Notes: generated by a model not told the origin, from the sequence alone. A DNA stretch of 64,000 nucleotides from Pseudorhodoferax sp. Leaf267 (GCF_001422405.1 NZ_LMMV01000012.1:536830-600829); one strand, 5' to 3'; positions 1 to 10,116 are shown, counted from the first letter of the stretch. A program made the numbers and translations.

Positions 1-1
1 G

Positions 2-752
2 GGCGGCGAGCTCACGGCCAGCAGCCAGCCCGGCGAGGGCTCGGTGTTCAAGGTGCGCTTGTTCCTGCCCGAGCTGCACGGCACGGCCGGCCGCCCGGTT
101 GCCAAACCCGCGCCTGTCGCGCCGCGCCGCGGTTACGCGGGCACGCGCCGCCGCATCCTGGTCGTCGACAACGAAGAGGCCGACCGCGAACTGCTGGTGC
201 ACCTGCTGGAGCCGCTGGGCTTCGAATTACGCATGGCCGCCAGCGGCCACGACTGCCTGGACCTGCTGGTCGCCGGCTACCGGCCCGACGCCATCCTCAT
301 GGACCTGGCCATGCCCGGCATCGACGGCTGGGAGACCGTGCGCCGCCTGCGCGCGCTGCTGCCCGAGCCGCCGCGCGTGGCCATCGTCTCGGCCAACGCC
401 TTCGACAAGGGGCTGGAGAACGACGTCGGCATCCGGCCCGAAGACTTCATGGTCAAGCCCGTGCGCCATTCCGAGCTGCTGGACTGGCTGGGCCGGCAGC
501 TGGCGTTGACATGGCTGGAGCAGCTGCCCACGCCGGCCTCGGCCGCGGCGCCGCAAATCGCCGCGCTGGTCTACCCCGCGCCCGCACACCTCGATGCGCT
601 GCAGGGCGCGGTCGACCTGGGCTTCGTGCGCGGCATCGCCAACCAGCTCGACCTCATCGCGCGCGAGCAGCCCGAGTGCGCGGGCTTCACCGAAAAGATG
701 CGCGCGCTGGCGCGACAATTCCAGTTCGAGGCCATGGGCCGACTCCTGAACG

Positions 753-772
<20 letters not shown>
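2..772 (+). CDS. Hybrid sensor histidine kinase, C-terminal part (5' truncated)
   Basis: The frame is open from base 2, so the gene enters from outside the window. The first residues (GGELTASS, then PGEGSVFKVRL) are the end of a HATPase_c domain. A receiver domain follows (ILVVDNEEADREL; acceptor Asp in LMDLAMPGIDGW; Lys in MVKPVR), then a roughly 100-residue helical tail. Receiver and tail resemble the end of the NCS1-kinase at 18040-21426, including a LGRQLALTWLEQ / LERQLQLEWVHE match, so the two kinases are paralogues. The stop lies 20 bases inside the downstream LuxR regulator, its presumed partner. Whether the missing N-terminus is also a transporter domain cannot be seen here. Confidence 0.9.
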
Positions 773-1763
<991 letters not shown>

Positions 1764-1875
1764 GGCGGCGCGACGACGGCCCGCCCGCGCAGGGCGTCCG
1801 CCTGCGTCCATCCATGAGCGACCGGGCTTCGTGCAGTTGCTGCCGTCCCCGGCGCGGGCCGACCAGGCGCCGCTG

Positions 1876-3402
1876 TCAGGGCAGCAGGCCGTAGCGGTAG
1901 CACGCCGGCGCCAGCGCCGCGTCGCCGAACGCGTAGGGCAGGGCGATTTCCCTGATCGGCGCGCGCGTTCCCAGCAGTCGCAGCGCGCCGGGATGCTGGG
2001 TGGCGTCCGACGCCGCGGCCTCCGTCATCGTCCCGCAGCGGCTGGTGCTGTCGATCGCGAGCACAGGGCGGCCCAGCGGCGATGCCGTCGTGCCCGTCAC
2101 CAGTTCCACGCGGGCGGCCGGAAACGCCAGGCGCAGGATGCCGCCGAGTGTCGGATCGGACGTCAGGATGGTGCCGCCACCGTTGTAGCCCTGCACGCGC
2201 AGCGCGCGCACGAGCTCACGCGCAGGGACATTGAGTTCATCGGGGCGATTGCGCATGGCGTGGAAGGGCACACGCAGCGTCAGCAGCACCAGGGTCAACA
2301 GCGCCACGACCAGCAGCACGCGCCGCAGCCATGGCAGCCGCGGATGCTCGGCCAGGTGCAGCCGGCTGCTGAACAGCATCAGCGGCGCACAGAACAGGAA
2401 GGGCAGCATCCAGCGGTCCTTGAAGTGCGTGACGCCGCCGAACAGCACCATGCCCAGGAAGGCCAGTGCCAGTGCAACCGCATAGCGGCGCCAAAACGCC
2501 ACGATGTCCAGGGCCGGCGCAGGGCCGGGCCCGCGCGGCCAGCCGGGTGCAGGACGCCACAGCGCGCGGCCGAACAGCGCCAGCATCACCAGCGCCCAAG
2601 GCGCCACGAACGCCGCCAGCGCCAACGGCAGGCTGGCCAGTCCGCGCCCGATGCCGCCTGCGGCGCCGGCCAGTTTGTGGACGGTGCCCTGCGTGGCCTG
2701 CTGCCAATGCGTCAGCAGCCACAGCGCGTGGGGCGCCACGACCAGCAGCGCGACCGCGGCGGTCGCCAGCAGCCAGGGGCTGCGCAGCATGCTGCGCGTG
2801 TCACGGCCGGTGGCCACGGTCAGCAGCAGCAGCACGACGAAGGCCGCGTAGCTGTATTTCGACAGGGCCCCCAGGCCGATCACGAGGCCCAGCAGCAGAT
2901 ACAGCCATGGCGACGGGCGGAACTGCAGGCGCAGCACCACGTACAGCGTGGCCGCTGCCATCGTGGTCAGCAGCACAGAATGCGTCAGATCGCGCGACGA
3001 CTCCCAGCCGATCTGGGGCAGCAGCAGCATGCAGGCCGAAGCCACCGCAGCCAGGCCCGCCGGCATGAGCAGCCGGCCCGCCAGGAACACGAGGACGTAG
3101 GTCAGGCCCAGCAGGGTGTTCTTCAGCAGCGAGAGCGAGAACACCGAGGCACCCAGCAACTGGAAGGTGGCCCATTGCAGCCAGGTGTAGAGCGGCGGCT
3201 GCGCGCCATAGCCGCTTTGCAGCTGCTGGCTCCACAAAGCCTGCTCGGCCTCGTCCAGTTCCAGTGCCGGCGACACCAGTGTGCGGCAGACCACGTGGGC
3301 TGCGAAGTACAGCAGCAGCCATGACCAGCCGGACCTATCCAACACGCTGCGCGCGGGCGCTACGGCATGGGAGACGGGGTTCGTGGGGGACGGTGCGTTC
3401 AC
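1876..3402 (-). CDS. Glycosyltransferase family 39 (ArnT/PMT-like) integral membrane protein
   Basis: Members of this family move a sugar from a polyprenyl-phosphate donor to lipid A, protein or glycan on the periplasmic side. The protein has many hydrophobic helices after a short N-terminus, and the first periplasmic loop carries an acidic motif (ALELDEAEQALW) at the place of the catalytic Asp/Glu of GT39 enzymes. A loop with GGVTHFKDRWMLPFLF precedes the last helices. The start is uncertain. I take the GTG at 3400-3402 (about 508 residues, close to family length). The open frame runs further upstream, but that part is not protein-like and overlaps the divergent GT2 gene. Its neighbour GT2 probably makes the lipid-linked donor. 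Confidence 0.8.
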   Translation of the reverse strand: MNAPSPTNPVSHAVAPARSVLDRSGWSWLLLYFAAHVVCRTLVSPALELDEAEQALWSQQLQSGYGAQPPLYTWLQWATFQLLGASVFSLSLLKNTLLGLTYVLVFLAGRLLMPAGLAAVASACMLLLPQIGWESSRDLTHSVLLTTMAAATLYVVLRLQFRPSPWLYLLLGLVIGLGALSKYSYAAFVVLLLLTVATGRDTRSMLRSPWLLATAAVALLVVAPHALWLLTHWQQATQGTVHKLAGAAGGIGRGLASLPLALAAFVAPWALVMLALFGRALWRPAPGWPRGPGPAPALDIVAFWRRYAVALALAFLGMVLFGGVTHFKDRWMLPFLFCAPLMLFSSRLHLAEHPRLPWLRRVLLVVALLTLVLLTLRVPFHAMRNRPDELNVPARELVRALRVQGYNGGGTILTSDPTLGGILRLAFPAARVELVTGTTASPLGRPVLAIDSTSRCGTMTEAAASDATQHPGALRLLGTRAPIREIALPYAFGDAALAPACYRYGLLP

Positions 3403-3547
3403 AGCTGGAAGCAAGGCGCGCGCATTATGGCTCGCAATTGTTCCTGTGTTCCGAAGCCCCTCGCATCGATTCAGGCCATGGGCGTCGTCTACGATCGGGG
3501 CCCAGAATGCCTCCCCCTCAAGCCCCACCGCGCCCTGCGGCCCGCCC

Positions 3548-4576
3548 ATGCAGACCTTGCACCATACCGAAGCCTCCGCTCCCGCCGCGTCGTCCGCGCC
3601 CGATGTCTCCATCGTCGTGCCCATGTATGACGAGGCCGACAGCGTGGGTGATCTTGTCGATCGCGTCGAGCAGGCGATGCGGCCGACAGGGCGCAGCTTC
3701 GAGTTGATCGCCGTCGACGATGGCTCGCGCGACGGCACGCCCGACCTGCTGCACCAGCTGGCCGGCAGCCGCCCGTGGCTGCGGCCCGTGTGCCTGGCGC
3801 GCAACTACGGGCAGTCGAGCGCCTTGCAGGCCGGGTTCGACCGCGTGCGTGGCTGCTACGTCGTCACCCTGGACGCCGACCTGCAGAACGATCCACTGGA
3901 CATCCCGGCCTTGCTGGACCGCCTGGACGCCGACCCCGGCGTCGACATGCTCTCGGGCTGGCGCCAGCAGCGCAAGGACAAGGCGATGTCGCGGCGCCTG
4001 CCCTCGTTGCTGGCCAACCGGCTGATCTCGCGGTCCACCGGGCTGGTGCTGCACGACTACGGCTGTGCGCTCAAGGCCTACCGGCGTGTCATCGTGGACA
4101 GGATCCGGCTCTACGGCGAACTGCACCGCTTCCTGCCGCTGCTCGCGCACGATGCCGGCGCGCGCGTGGCCGAGGTGCCGGTGCGGCACCATGCGCGCGC
4201 CAAAGGCCAGTCCAAGTACGGCATCGACCGCACCTTTCGCGTGGTGCTGGATCTCGTGTTGATCCTGTTCTTCCTGCGGTACCGGCAGCGCCCCCTGCAC
4301 GCATTCGGCGGCCTGGGGCTGTGGCTTGCACTGCCCGGGTCGGTGGTGCTGCTCTACCTGCTGGCCCTGAAGCTGGGTGGCGAAGCGATCGGCGGGCGGC
4401 CCTTGCTCCTGGCGGGCGTGATGCTGCTGCTGGTCGGCATCCAGCTCATCGTCGCCGGCCTGATCGGCGAGATGATGATGCGCATCTACTACGAGCGCAG
4501 CGGTGGCGTGCAGTACCAGGTGCGTGAGCGTGTGGCCGAGCCCGTGCACCCGCAGACGATGGCGCGCCGGGCTTGA
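3548..4576 (+). CDS. Polyprenyl-phosphate glycosyltransferase, GT2 (DPM1/ArnC-like)
   Basis: A 342-residue GT-A enzyme that should load a sugar from a nucleotide onto undecaprenyl phosphate at the cytoplasmic face. Visible motifs are the N-terminal SIVVPMYDEADSV, the AVDDGSRDGT nucleotide site, VTLDADLQNDP (DxD-type metal site) and the basic RQQRKDKAMSRRLPS stretch typical of ArnC/GtrB. Two C-terminal membrane helices lie at about 255-320. I chose the ATG at 3548 because the alignable protein begins a few residues later. It overlaps the next gene by 4 bases (TTGA), so the two form an operon. Product sugar unknown. Confidence 0.9.
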   Translation: MQTLHHTEASAPAASSAPDVSIVVPMYDEADSVGDLVDRVEQAMRPTGRSFELIAVDDGSRDGTPDLLHQLAGSRPWLRPVCLARNYGQSSALQAGFDRVRGCYVVTLDADLQNDPLDIPALLDRLDADPGVDMLSGWRQQRKDKAMSRRLPSLLANRLISRSTGLVLHDYGCALKAYRRVIVDRIRLYGELHRFLPLLAHDAGARVAEVPVRHHARAKGQSKYGIDRTFRVVLDLVLILFFLRYRQRPLHAFGGLGLWLALPGSVVLLYLLALKLGGEAIGGRPLLLAGVMLLLVGIQLIVAGLIGEMMMRIYYERSGGVQYQVRERVAEPVHPQTMARRA

Positions 4577-5574
4577 GCGCTCGCCGGCGCATTCCGGGCT
4601 GGGCGCGCGTGCTGTGTGCGCTCATGTTGATGGCCGCGGTGCTGTGGGCCGCCGATCTTCCTGCCGTGGCCGACCGTTTGCGCCAGGCCCGCACGCCGTG
4701 GATGCTGGCTTCGCTGGCTTGCGCCGTCGCGGGCAACCTGATCTCGGCGTGGCGCTGGCGCTCGATCGCGCGCTGGCTCGGCCATGAGATGCCGCTCGGG
4801 CAGGCCGCACGGGTCTATTTCCAGGCCGTCGCCCTCAATGCGCTGCTGCCAGGCGCCGTGGTCGGCGGCGACGTCTACCGCGCCGCGGCACTGCGCCGGC
4901 GCGGCCTGGGCATGCTGGAGGCTGGCCTTTCCGTGCTGCTCGATCGCCTGAGCGGCCTGTGGATCCTGGCCGTGCTGGGCCTGTTGGCCGCCGCGTGGGG
5001 CTTGGTGGCCGCACCGGGCGCCGCGCAGGCGCTGGCCGCCATGGGCCTGCCAGCGGTGCCTTTCGGCGTCGTGGCGGCGCTGGCCCTGGCACTGCTGGCC
5101 GCGCCGGCCCTGGCGATCCTCGCCGCGCGGCGCGCCGCGGCCAAGGCTGCCCCAGGCAGCGCGCGGTGGGCGCGCGTGGCAACGGTGGTCCGTCGCCCGC
5201 AGTGGGGCCGCGAATACGGCAGGCAGGTGCTCGGCTCGGCCGTCGTGCAGATCCTGTCGGTGGCTGCGCTCGCCTGCGCGGCGCTTGCGCTGGGCCTCGA
5301 TCTGCCCTACTGGGCCTGGCTGGTGTCGGCCGTTCCGATCTTCGTCATGGCGACCTTGCCCATCAGTTTCGGTGGCTGGGGCACGCGCGAGGCTGCTGCT
5401 GCGCTGACGCTGTCGGCGTTCGGCGTTGCGCCGTCGGCCGGCGTGGCCGTCGGGATCCTGGTGGGATTGCTGGGACTGGTCCAGGCCTGCGCCGGCGCGG
5501 TGCTGCTCGTGCTGGACGCCGCGCCCAGGCAGGACGATGCATCGCGCGGCGAGCGGGGTGCGCCAGAGCGCTGA
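4573..5574 (+). CDS. Lysylphosphatidylglycerol-synthase-TM / AglD-like flippase domain protein
   Basis: A 333-residue protein that is almost entirely membrane helices, matching the family of MprF flippase domains and AglD-type membrane proteins. Conserved-looking features are the early LISAWRWRSIARWLG, the loop LNALLPGAVVGGDVYRA, and a late FVMATLPISFGGWGTREAAA segment. The TTG start overlaps the stop of the GT2 gene. With the GT2 and the divergent GT39 it completes a plausible charge, flip and transfer set for a lipid-linked sugar. Substrate and direction of flipping are not readable from sequence. Confidence 0.82.
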   Translation: MSARRRIPGWARVLCALMLMAAVLWAADLPAVADRLRQARTPWMLASLACAVAGNLISAWRWRSIARWLGHEMPLGQAARVYFQAVALNALLPGAVVGGDVYRAAALRRRGLGMLEAGLSVLLDRLSGLWILAVLGLLAAAWGLVAAPGAAQALAAMGLPAVPFGVVAALALALLAAPALAILAARRAAAKAAPGSARWARVATVVRRPQWGREYGRQVLGSAVVQILSVAALACAALALGLDLPYWAWLVSAVPIFVMATLPISFGGWGTREAAAALTLSAFGVAPSAGVAVGILVGLLGLVQACAGAVLLVLDAAPRQDDASRGERGAPER

Positions 5575-5589
5575 CGCATGGGCCGGCCC

Positions 5590-5604
5590 GCAGCCACAGG
5601 CTGC
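5590..5604. terminator. Short hairpin between convergent genes
   Basis: GCAGCC, a 3-base loop (ACA), then GGCTGC lies in the 46-base gap between the convergent flippase-like gene and eptA. It could end transcription from both sides. No T-run follows, so this is a weak call. Confidence 0.4.
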
Positions 5605-5620
5605 AGGCGCGGTGCGTCCT

Positions 5621-7303
5621 TCAGGTCGGCGCGCAGGATGCGTAGGCATCGAGGTCCTGGCGGTAGACCTGCGTCTGCACCCCCGCCAGGCCCAGCATGG
5701 AATGGAACAGGTGGTCGTGCGTGATGTGCGCGCCGGCCTGGGCGCGCAGGCAGTCCATGGCCACGCCGCGGCGTGCCTGGAAGCCGGGCGACAGCCAGGT
5801 GATCCAGGGCACGTGCTTTTGCACGTCGGGCGCCATGGCGTAGGGCAGGCCGTGCAGATACAGGTTGTTCTCACCCAGCGACTCACCGTGGTCGGCCACG
5901 TAGACCATGGCCGGGTCGTACTGGGCGGTCTGCGTCTTGAGCCAGCCGATCGCGCCCGCCAGCACCTCGTCGGTGTAGGCGATGGAGTTGTCGTAGGCGT
6001 TCACGATGGCCTCGCGCGCGCAGTGCTGCAGGTCGTTGCCGATGCATTCGGGCGTGAAGCGCTTGCTGGCGGCCGGTGAGCGCTCGGCATAGGCTGGGCC
6101 ATGGCTGCCCATCTGGTGCAGCACCAGCACCACGCCGCGCGCGCGGCGCTCGGCCGGCATCGCGGCGATGCGCGCGTCCAGGTCCTTGAGCAAGATGCCG
6201 TCCAGGCACTGGCCGCCCTTGCACAGCAACGGGTCGGCGAGGCCGGCCGTCTCCACATGCGGCACGCGGGCGCACACCCCCTTGCAGCCGGACTGGTTGT
6301 CCAGCCACAGCACGGCTAGCCCGGCGCGCTGCAGCACGTCGAGCAGGTTCTCGTGCTCGCCGCTGCGCGCCTCGAAGCCCTGCTTGCCCAGGTGCGAGAA
6401 CATGCAGGGCACGGACGCGGCGGTGCTGGTGCCGCATGACCAGGCGTCGCGAAAGCTCGCCACGTCCTCGCGCGCCAGGGCCGGCGTGGTGTCGCGGGCG
6501 TAGCCGTTCAGGCCGAAGTTGCCGGCGCGGCCGGTCTCGCCCAGCACCAGCATCACGAGCGGCGGGCGGGCCAGGGGCGGGGCCAGGTGCGCGTCCAGCG
6601 CCACGGCCTGCAGCGGCCCGGGCGGGCGGCGCAGGGGCTGCACCGCCAGCGCGCCGGCGGCATAGACGGTGTTGAGCGGGTTGATCAGGTAGCGCAGCTG
6701 CTTGTGGTTGCGCCAGTTCGAGGCCAGCGGCTGGTAGCTGGCCAGCAGCGTGCCGCCCAGCACCGCCAGAGCGGCCAAGGCCAGCAGCAGGTTGCGCCCG
6801 GCGCGGCGCGGCCAGCGGCCGTACTGCACGGGCCAGCGCCAGACCGCCCAGGCCGGCAGCACGCCCAGGCCGCCCAGCGTCATCAACAGCGGCCAGGACG
6901 CGAGGTCGGCGGCCTCGTGCGGGTCGGTCTGCAGCACGTTGGTCAGCATGCTGGCGTCGATGGCGATGCCGTAGCGCCACATGAAGTGGCAGCCGATGGC
7001 CGAGACCATCAGCAGCGCGATCAGCGCCGGCTTGAAGGTCCAGCGCCACGCCAGCAGGCTGCCCAGCAGCACCAGGATGGCCGTGACCGCCAGGCCCAGC
7101 GCCCCGGCGAAGAACAGGCCGCCCGGCGCCTGCAGGATGGACACGGTGCGCAGCTCGCGCCACAGCGCCGGGTTGGTGGCCGCGGCCATCCACAGGCTGG
7201 CGATCACCAGCACGGCGCCGGGCGTGCGCAGCCAGGCGGGCACGGAGCTGCGGGCCGGCTCGGCCCGCGGCGCCGTCAGGACGGGGGGCCAGACGGCGCT
7301 CAC
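5621..7303 (-). CDS. eptA: Phosphoethanolamine--lipid A transferase
   Basis: A 560-residue inner-membrane enzyme that adds phosphoethanolamine to lipid A in the periplasm, lowering surface charge and giving resistance to cationic peptides. The N-terminal half has five hydrophobic helices. The sulfatase-like domain begins at VMLVLGETGRAGNFGLNGY. The catalytic Thr lies in SCGTSTAASVPCMFS, and metal ligands in VADHGESLGE and HGLPYAMAP. Paired Cys (SGCKGVC, LLCKGGQC, DLQHC) fit the family's disulfides. The GTG start overlaps the PAP2 gene by 4 bases (GTGA), which fixes the start. Probably under PmrAB control with its neighbour. Confidence 0.95.
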   Translation of the reverse strand: MSAVWPPVLTAPRAEPARSSVPAWLRTPGAVLVIASLWMAAATNPALWRELRTVSILQAPGGLFFAGALGLAVTAILVLLGSLLAWRWTFKPALIALLMVSAIGCHFMWRYGIAIDASMLTNVLQTDPHEAADLASWPLLMTLGGLGVLPAWAVWRWPVQYGRWPRRAGRNLLLALAALAVLGGTLLASYQPLASNWRNHKQLRYLINPLNTVYAAGALAVQPLRRPPGPLQAVALDAHLAPPLARPPLVMLVLGETGRAGNFGLNGYARDTTPALAREDVASFRDAWSCGTSTAASVPCMFSHLGKQGFEARSGEHENLLDVLQRAGLAVLWLDNQSGCKGVCARVPHVETAGLADPLLCKGGQCLDGILLKDLDARIAAMPAERRARGVVLVLHQMGSHGPAYAERSPAASKRFTPECIGNDLQHCAREAIVNAYDNSIAYTDEVLAGAIGWLKTQTAQYDPAMVYVADHGESLGENNLYLHGLPYAMAPDVQKHVPWITWLSPGFQARRGVAMDCLRAQAGAHITHDHLFHSMLGLAGVQTQVYRQDLDAYASCAPT

Positions 7304-8007
7304 GACTGCACCCCCATCGCGGCAGACGGCGCACCGCGCGCGTTGCGCCAGCGCACGGTGTCCACGGCCAGCGCCGCCGCGCAGGCGATCCAGCCCGACC
7401 ACAGCGTGTGGCTCATGAAATGTGCGCCGCGCAGTTGCTGGCCCACGCCCAGCAGCAGCCCGGCGCCCAGTGCGGCCGCCAGCCAGATGCGCGCCAGGCG
7501 CGGCTCCTGGTCGCGGAACACCCAGTAGCCGCCCACGAAGCAGAAGCCGGCCATCGCATGGCCGGCCGGGAAGCAGTGCCCGCGCGCGCCGCCGGAGGCC
7601 AGGAAGTCCAGCCAATGCGACTGGTAGGGCGTGATGCCGCCGAACTCGGCCAGGCTCCAGGGACAGCTCGTGCCGCTTTGCGACTTGAGCAGGCCGACCA
7701 GCGCCGTGATGACCATGGGTGTCACGGCCAGCTGCAGCCGGCGCGCGTAAGAAAGGCGCTGCAGCGCGCCGACCGGCCACCACACTGCCAGGACCAGGGC
7801 CAGTGCCAAGGCCCAGGCGATGGCGCGCCCGCCCTGGTGCAGCACGGTCGTCAGCAGCCAGTGCTCGCGCAGTGCGAAGCCCGCGGCCGTGCCGGCGGCA
7901 TGCGCCAGCGTGAGGTCCAGGCCGGACAGGTCCCAGGCGGCGAGCAGGGGCAGCGCGGCGAGCAGCGGCCACAGCGGCGCGCGCGAGGGGAGCGATGGGG
8001 TGTGCAT
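7300..8007 (-). CDS. PAP2-family membrane phosphatase
   Basis: A 235-residue protein with about six membrane helices and a PAP2 (lipid phosphate phosphatase) core. Motif 2 appears as CFPAGHAMAG and motif 3 as LRGAHFMSHTLWSG (His present, no Asp four residues later). Motif 1 is unusual: KSQSGTSCPW instead of K-x6-RP. It sits upstream of eptA in the same operon and divergent from pmrA, so a role in lipid A or undecaprenyl phosphate turnover is likely. I chose ATG 8007 over GTG 8016 because a PmrA-box-like site lies only about 15 bases above the GTG. Confidence 0.85.
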   Translation of the reverse strand: MHTPSLPSRAPLWPLLAALPLLAAWDLSGLDLTLAHAAGTAAGFALREHWLLTTVLHQGGRAIAWALALALVLAVWWPVGALQRLSYARRLQLAVTPMVITALVGLLKSQSGTSCPWSLAEFGGITPYQSHWLDFLASGGARGHCFPAGHAMAGFCFVGGYWVFRDQEPRLARIWLAAALGAGLLLGVGQQLRGAHFMSHTLWSGWIACAAALAVDTVRWRNARGAPSAAMGVQS

Positions 8008-8030
8008 GGCCGGCACTGTCCGGCCGCGTG

Positions 8031-8047
8031 CTTAAGGCTTTCTTAAC
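8031..8047 (+). promoter_or_regulatory. PmrA-box-like direct repeat
   Basis: CTTAAG-N5-CTTAAC fits the known PmrA/BasR site YTTAAK-N5-YTTAAK. It lies in the 63-base region between the PAP2-eptA unit (leftward) and the pmrA-like gene (rightward), so one dimer site could serve both promoters and autoregulate the system. Confidence 0.7.
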
Positions 8048-8070
8048 CGACGGCGCGCCACAATGCCGGC

Positions 8071-8754
8071 ATGCGAGTACTGGTGGTGGAAGACGACGAG
8101 GGCATTGCCGCCGGGCTGCGCGCGCACCTGGCACGCCAGGGCTGGGCGGTGGACCTGTGCGACAGCGTGGCCGCCGGCTGGGCGGCGCTGTGCGCCGAGC
8201 CCTTCGACCTGGTGCTGCTGGACCTGGGCCTGCGCGACGGCGACGGCACCGACCTGCTGCGCCGCCTGCGCCAGGGCCAAGCCCGCTGCGCGTCGGACAC
8301 CGCCACGCCGGTGCTCATCATGACCGCGCGCGACCAGATCGCCTCGCGCATCGCCGGGCTGGACCTGGGCGCCGACGACTACATGACCAAGCCCTTCGAC
8401 CCGGACGAGCTGGCCGCCCGCATGCGCGCGCTGCGCCGGCGCGCGGCCGGGCGCGCGCAGACGCTGGTGCGCTGCGGCGCCCTGGCCATCGATCCGGCGG
8501 CCCGCACGGTGCTGCGCGACGGCGAGCCGGTGGACCTGTCGGGCCGCGAGTTCGGCGTGCTGCTGGCCCTGGTCGAGGCGCGGCCGCGCGTGTTGTCGCG
8601 CGCGCAGATCGAGGCCAAGCTGTACACCTGGAACGAGGTGCTGGAGAGCAACGCCATCGAAGTCCATGTGCACCATCTGCGCAAGAAGCTCGGCGAGGGC
8701 GTGATCCGCACGATGCGGGGCGTCGGCTACTTCATGCCGGAAGATCCTGCGTGA
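8071..8754 (+). CDS. pmrA: OmpR-family response regulator (PmrA/BasR-like)
   Basis: A 227-residue protein with receiver (MRVLVVEDDEGIAAG; acceptor Asp51 in LVLLDLGLRDGDG; Lys in YMTKPFD) and a winged-helix DNA-binding domain (GREFGVLLALVEARPRVLSR, then NAIEVHVHHLRKKLG and RTMRGVGYF). It is divergent from PAP2-eptA, and its stop overlaps the kinase start. Naming as PmrA rests on the eptA neighbour and the PmrA-box-like site; other QseB-type regulators look similar. Confidence 0.85.
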   Translation: MRVLVVEDDEGIAAGLRAHLARQGWAVDLCDSVAAGWAALCAEPFDLVLLDLGLRDGDGTDLLRRLRQGQARCASDTATPVLIMTARDQIASRIAGLDLGADDYMTKPFDPDELAARMRALRRRAAGRAQTLVRCGALAIDPAARTVLRDGEPVDLSGREFGVLLALVEARPRVLSRAQIEAKLYTWNEVLESNAIEVHVHHLRKKLGEGVIRTMRGVGYFMPEDPA

Positions 8755-10091
8755 ATCTGTTGCGCCGATCCCTGCTGCGCCATCTGCTGGGCTGGACGCT
8801 GGGCGCCCTGGTGCTGGTGTGGGCCAGCTTCATCGCGCTGGGCTACATGACGGGCGAACGCGAGGCCGACGAGCTGACCGACGGCCACCTGGCCAGCGTC
8901 GCGTCGCTGCTGCTGGCGCAAAGCGGCTGGCAGTTCAGCGCGCGCAACCCGGCCACTGCCATGCCCAGCATGGGCGAGCTCAAGAGCCACGATTACCAGC
9001 AGTCGCTGAGCATCGTGGTCTGGGACGCGCAGGGCCGCGTGCTCACACGCACGGGCGAGGCGCCGCCGCCGCCGTTCACGCAGGCCGAGGGCTTCGAGAC
9101 CTTGCAGCTCGGCGCGCCGCCCGCGCCCTGGCGCGCGTTCTCGCGCTGGGACCGCACCGAGCACAAGCGCAAGGTCATGGTGCTGCTGAGTGTGCGCGAG
9201 CGCGACGACCTGGCCGAAGACATCGCCGAGCAGGTGGCCGGCCCCGGCGTCTGGCTGCTGCCGGTGGTGGCGCTGGCGCTGGGCCTGGCCATCCGCCGCG
9301 GCCTGCGCCCGCTGTACGCCCTGTCCGAGGACGTGGATGCGCTGGACATCCACGAAGCCGCACCGCTGCGCCATAGCCACCCCGAGCAGGAGTTCAAGGC
9401 CGTCGTGGCCTCCATCAACCTGCTGACCGAGCGCTACCAGGCTGCGCTGGCCAGCGAGCGCGAGCTGGCCAGCGAGCTGGCGCACGAGATGCGCACCCCG
9501 CTGACCTCCGTCACGCTGCAGGCGCGCGGCGTGCGCGAGACCCACGATCCGCAGGAACGCGCCGCGCTGCTGGCCCGCCTGGAGCACGACGCGCAGCGCG
9601 CCGCCCAGGTGCTGGCCGAAGTGCTGGCCCTGGCGCGCGCCAGCCGCGCGCAGTGGGGCGAGGTGGCGGTCCCACTGGAACTGGGCGCCCTCGCGCGCGA
9701 CGTGGTCGCCGGCTTCGCCACCGAGGCGCAGCGCACCGGCCACGAGCTGGCGCTGCAGGCCGAGCACGCCATGCCGGTGCTGGGCCACCCCCTGCTGCTG
9801 GAGCTGCTGCTGCGCAATCTCATTGAGAACGCGCTGCACCACACGCCGGCCGGCACGCTGGTGGAAGTGCAGGTCGACGCGCACGCGCGCTCCCTGCAGG
9901 TCTGCGACAACGGCCCGCGCGTGCCCGGCACGGTGGCCAGCGGGACGATCGCAGGCCTCGGGCTGGGCCATCGCGTGGTGCGCAAGATCGCCGAAGTGCA
10001 CGGCGCGCAGTTCGACCACGCACCGGCGCCGCAGGGCTTCACGCGCTGCTACCGCGTGCGGTTCGGGCCGGCGGCGGCGCTGCCGCATTGA
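8751..10091 (+). CDS. pmrB: Sensor histidine kinase (PmrB/QseC-like)
   Basis: A 446-residue kinase starting at GTG 8751, overlapping the regulator by 4 bases. The order is membrane helix at about 13-33, periplasmic loop to about 165 with the patch RWDRTEHKRK, second helix at about 167-182, HisKA with His245 (SELAHEMRTPL), N-box LLRNLIENALHHTP, and a G-box IAGLGLGHRVVRKIAE. The first G-box region (VCDNGPRVP) is short. Partner of the upstream regulator; the signal cannot be read from sequence. Confidence 0.88.
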   Translation: MNLLRRSLLRHLLGWTLGALVLVWASFIALGYMTGEREADELTDGHLASVASLLLAQSGWQFSARNPATAMPSMGELKSHDYQQSLSIVVWDAQGRVLTRTGEAPPPPFTQAEGFETLQLGAPPAPWRAFSRWDRTEHKRKVMVLLSVRERDDLAEDIAEQVAGPGVWLLPVVALALGLAIRRGLRPLYALSEDVDALDIHEAAPLRHSHPEQEFKAVVASINLLTERYQAALASERELASELAHEMRTPLTSVTLQARGVRETHDPQERAALLARLEHDAQRAAQVLAEVLALARASRAQWGEVAVPLELGALARDVVAGFATEAQRTGHELALQAEHAMPVLGHPLLLELLLRNLIENALHHTPAGTLVEVQVDAHARSLQVCDNGPRVPGTVASGTIAGLGLGHRVVRKIAEVHGAQFDHAPAPQGFTRCYRVRFGPAAALPH

Positions 10092-10112
10092 GGCGCGCCG
10101 GCGCGTCGCGCC
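10092..10112. terminator. GC-rich hairpin between convergent genes
   Basis: GGCGCG and CGCGCC arms with a 9-base loop fill the 25-base gap between the convergent kinase and phospholipase-D genes. A bidirectional terminator is plausible. There is no clear T-run. Confidence 0.35.
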
Positions 10113-10116
10113 CCCG

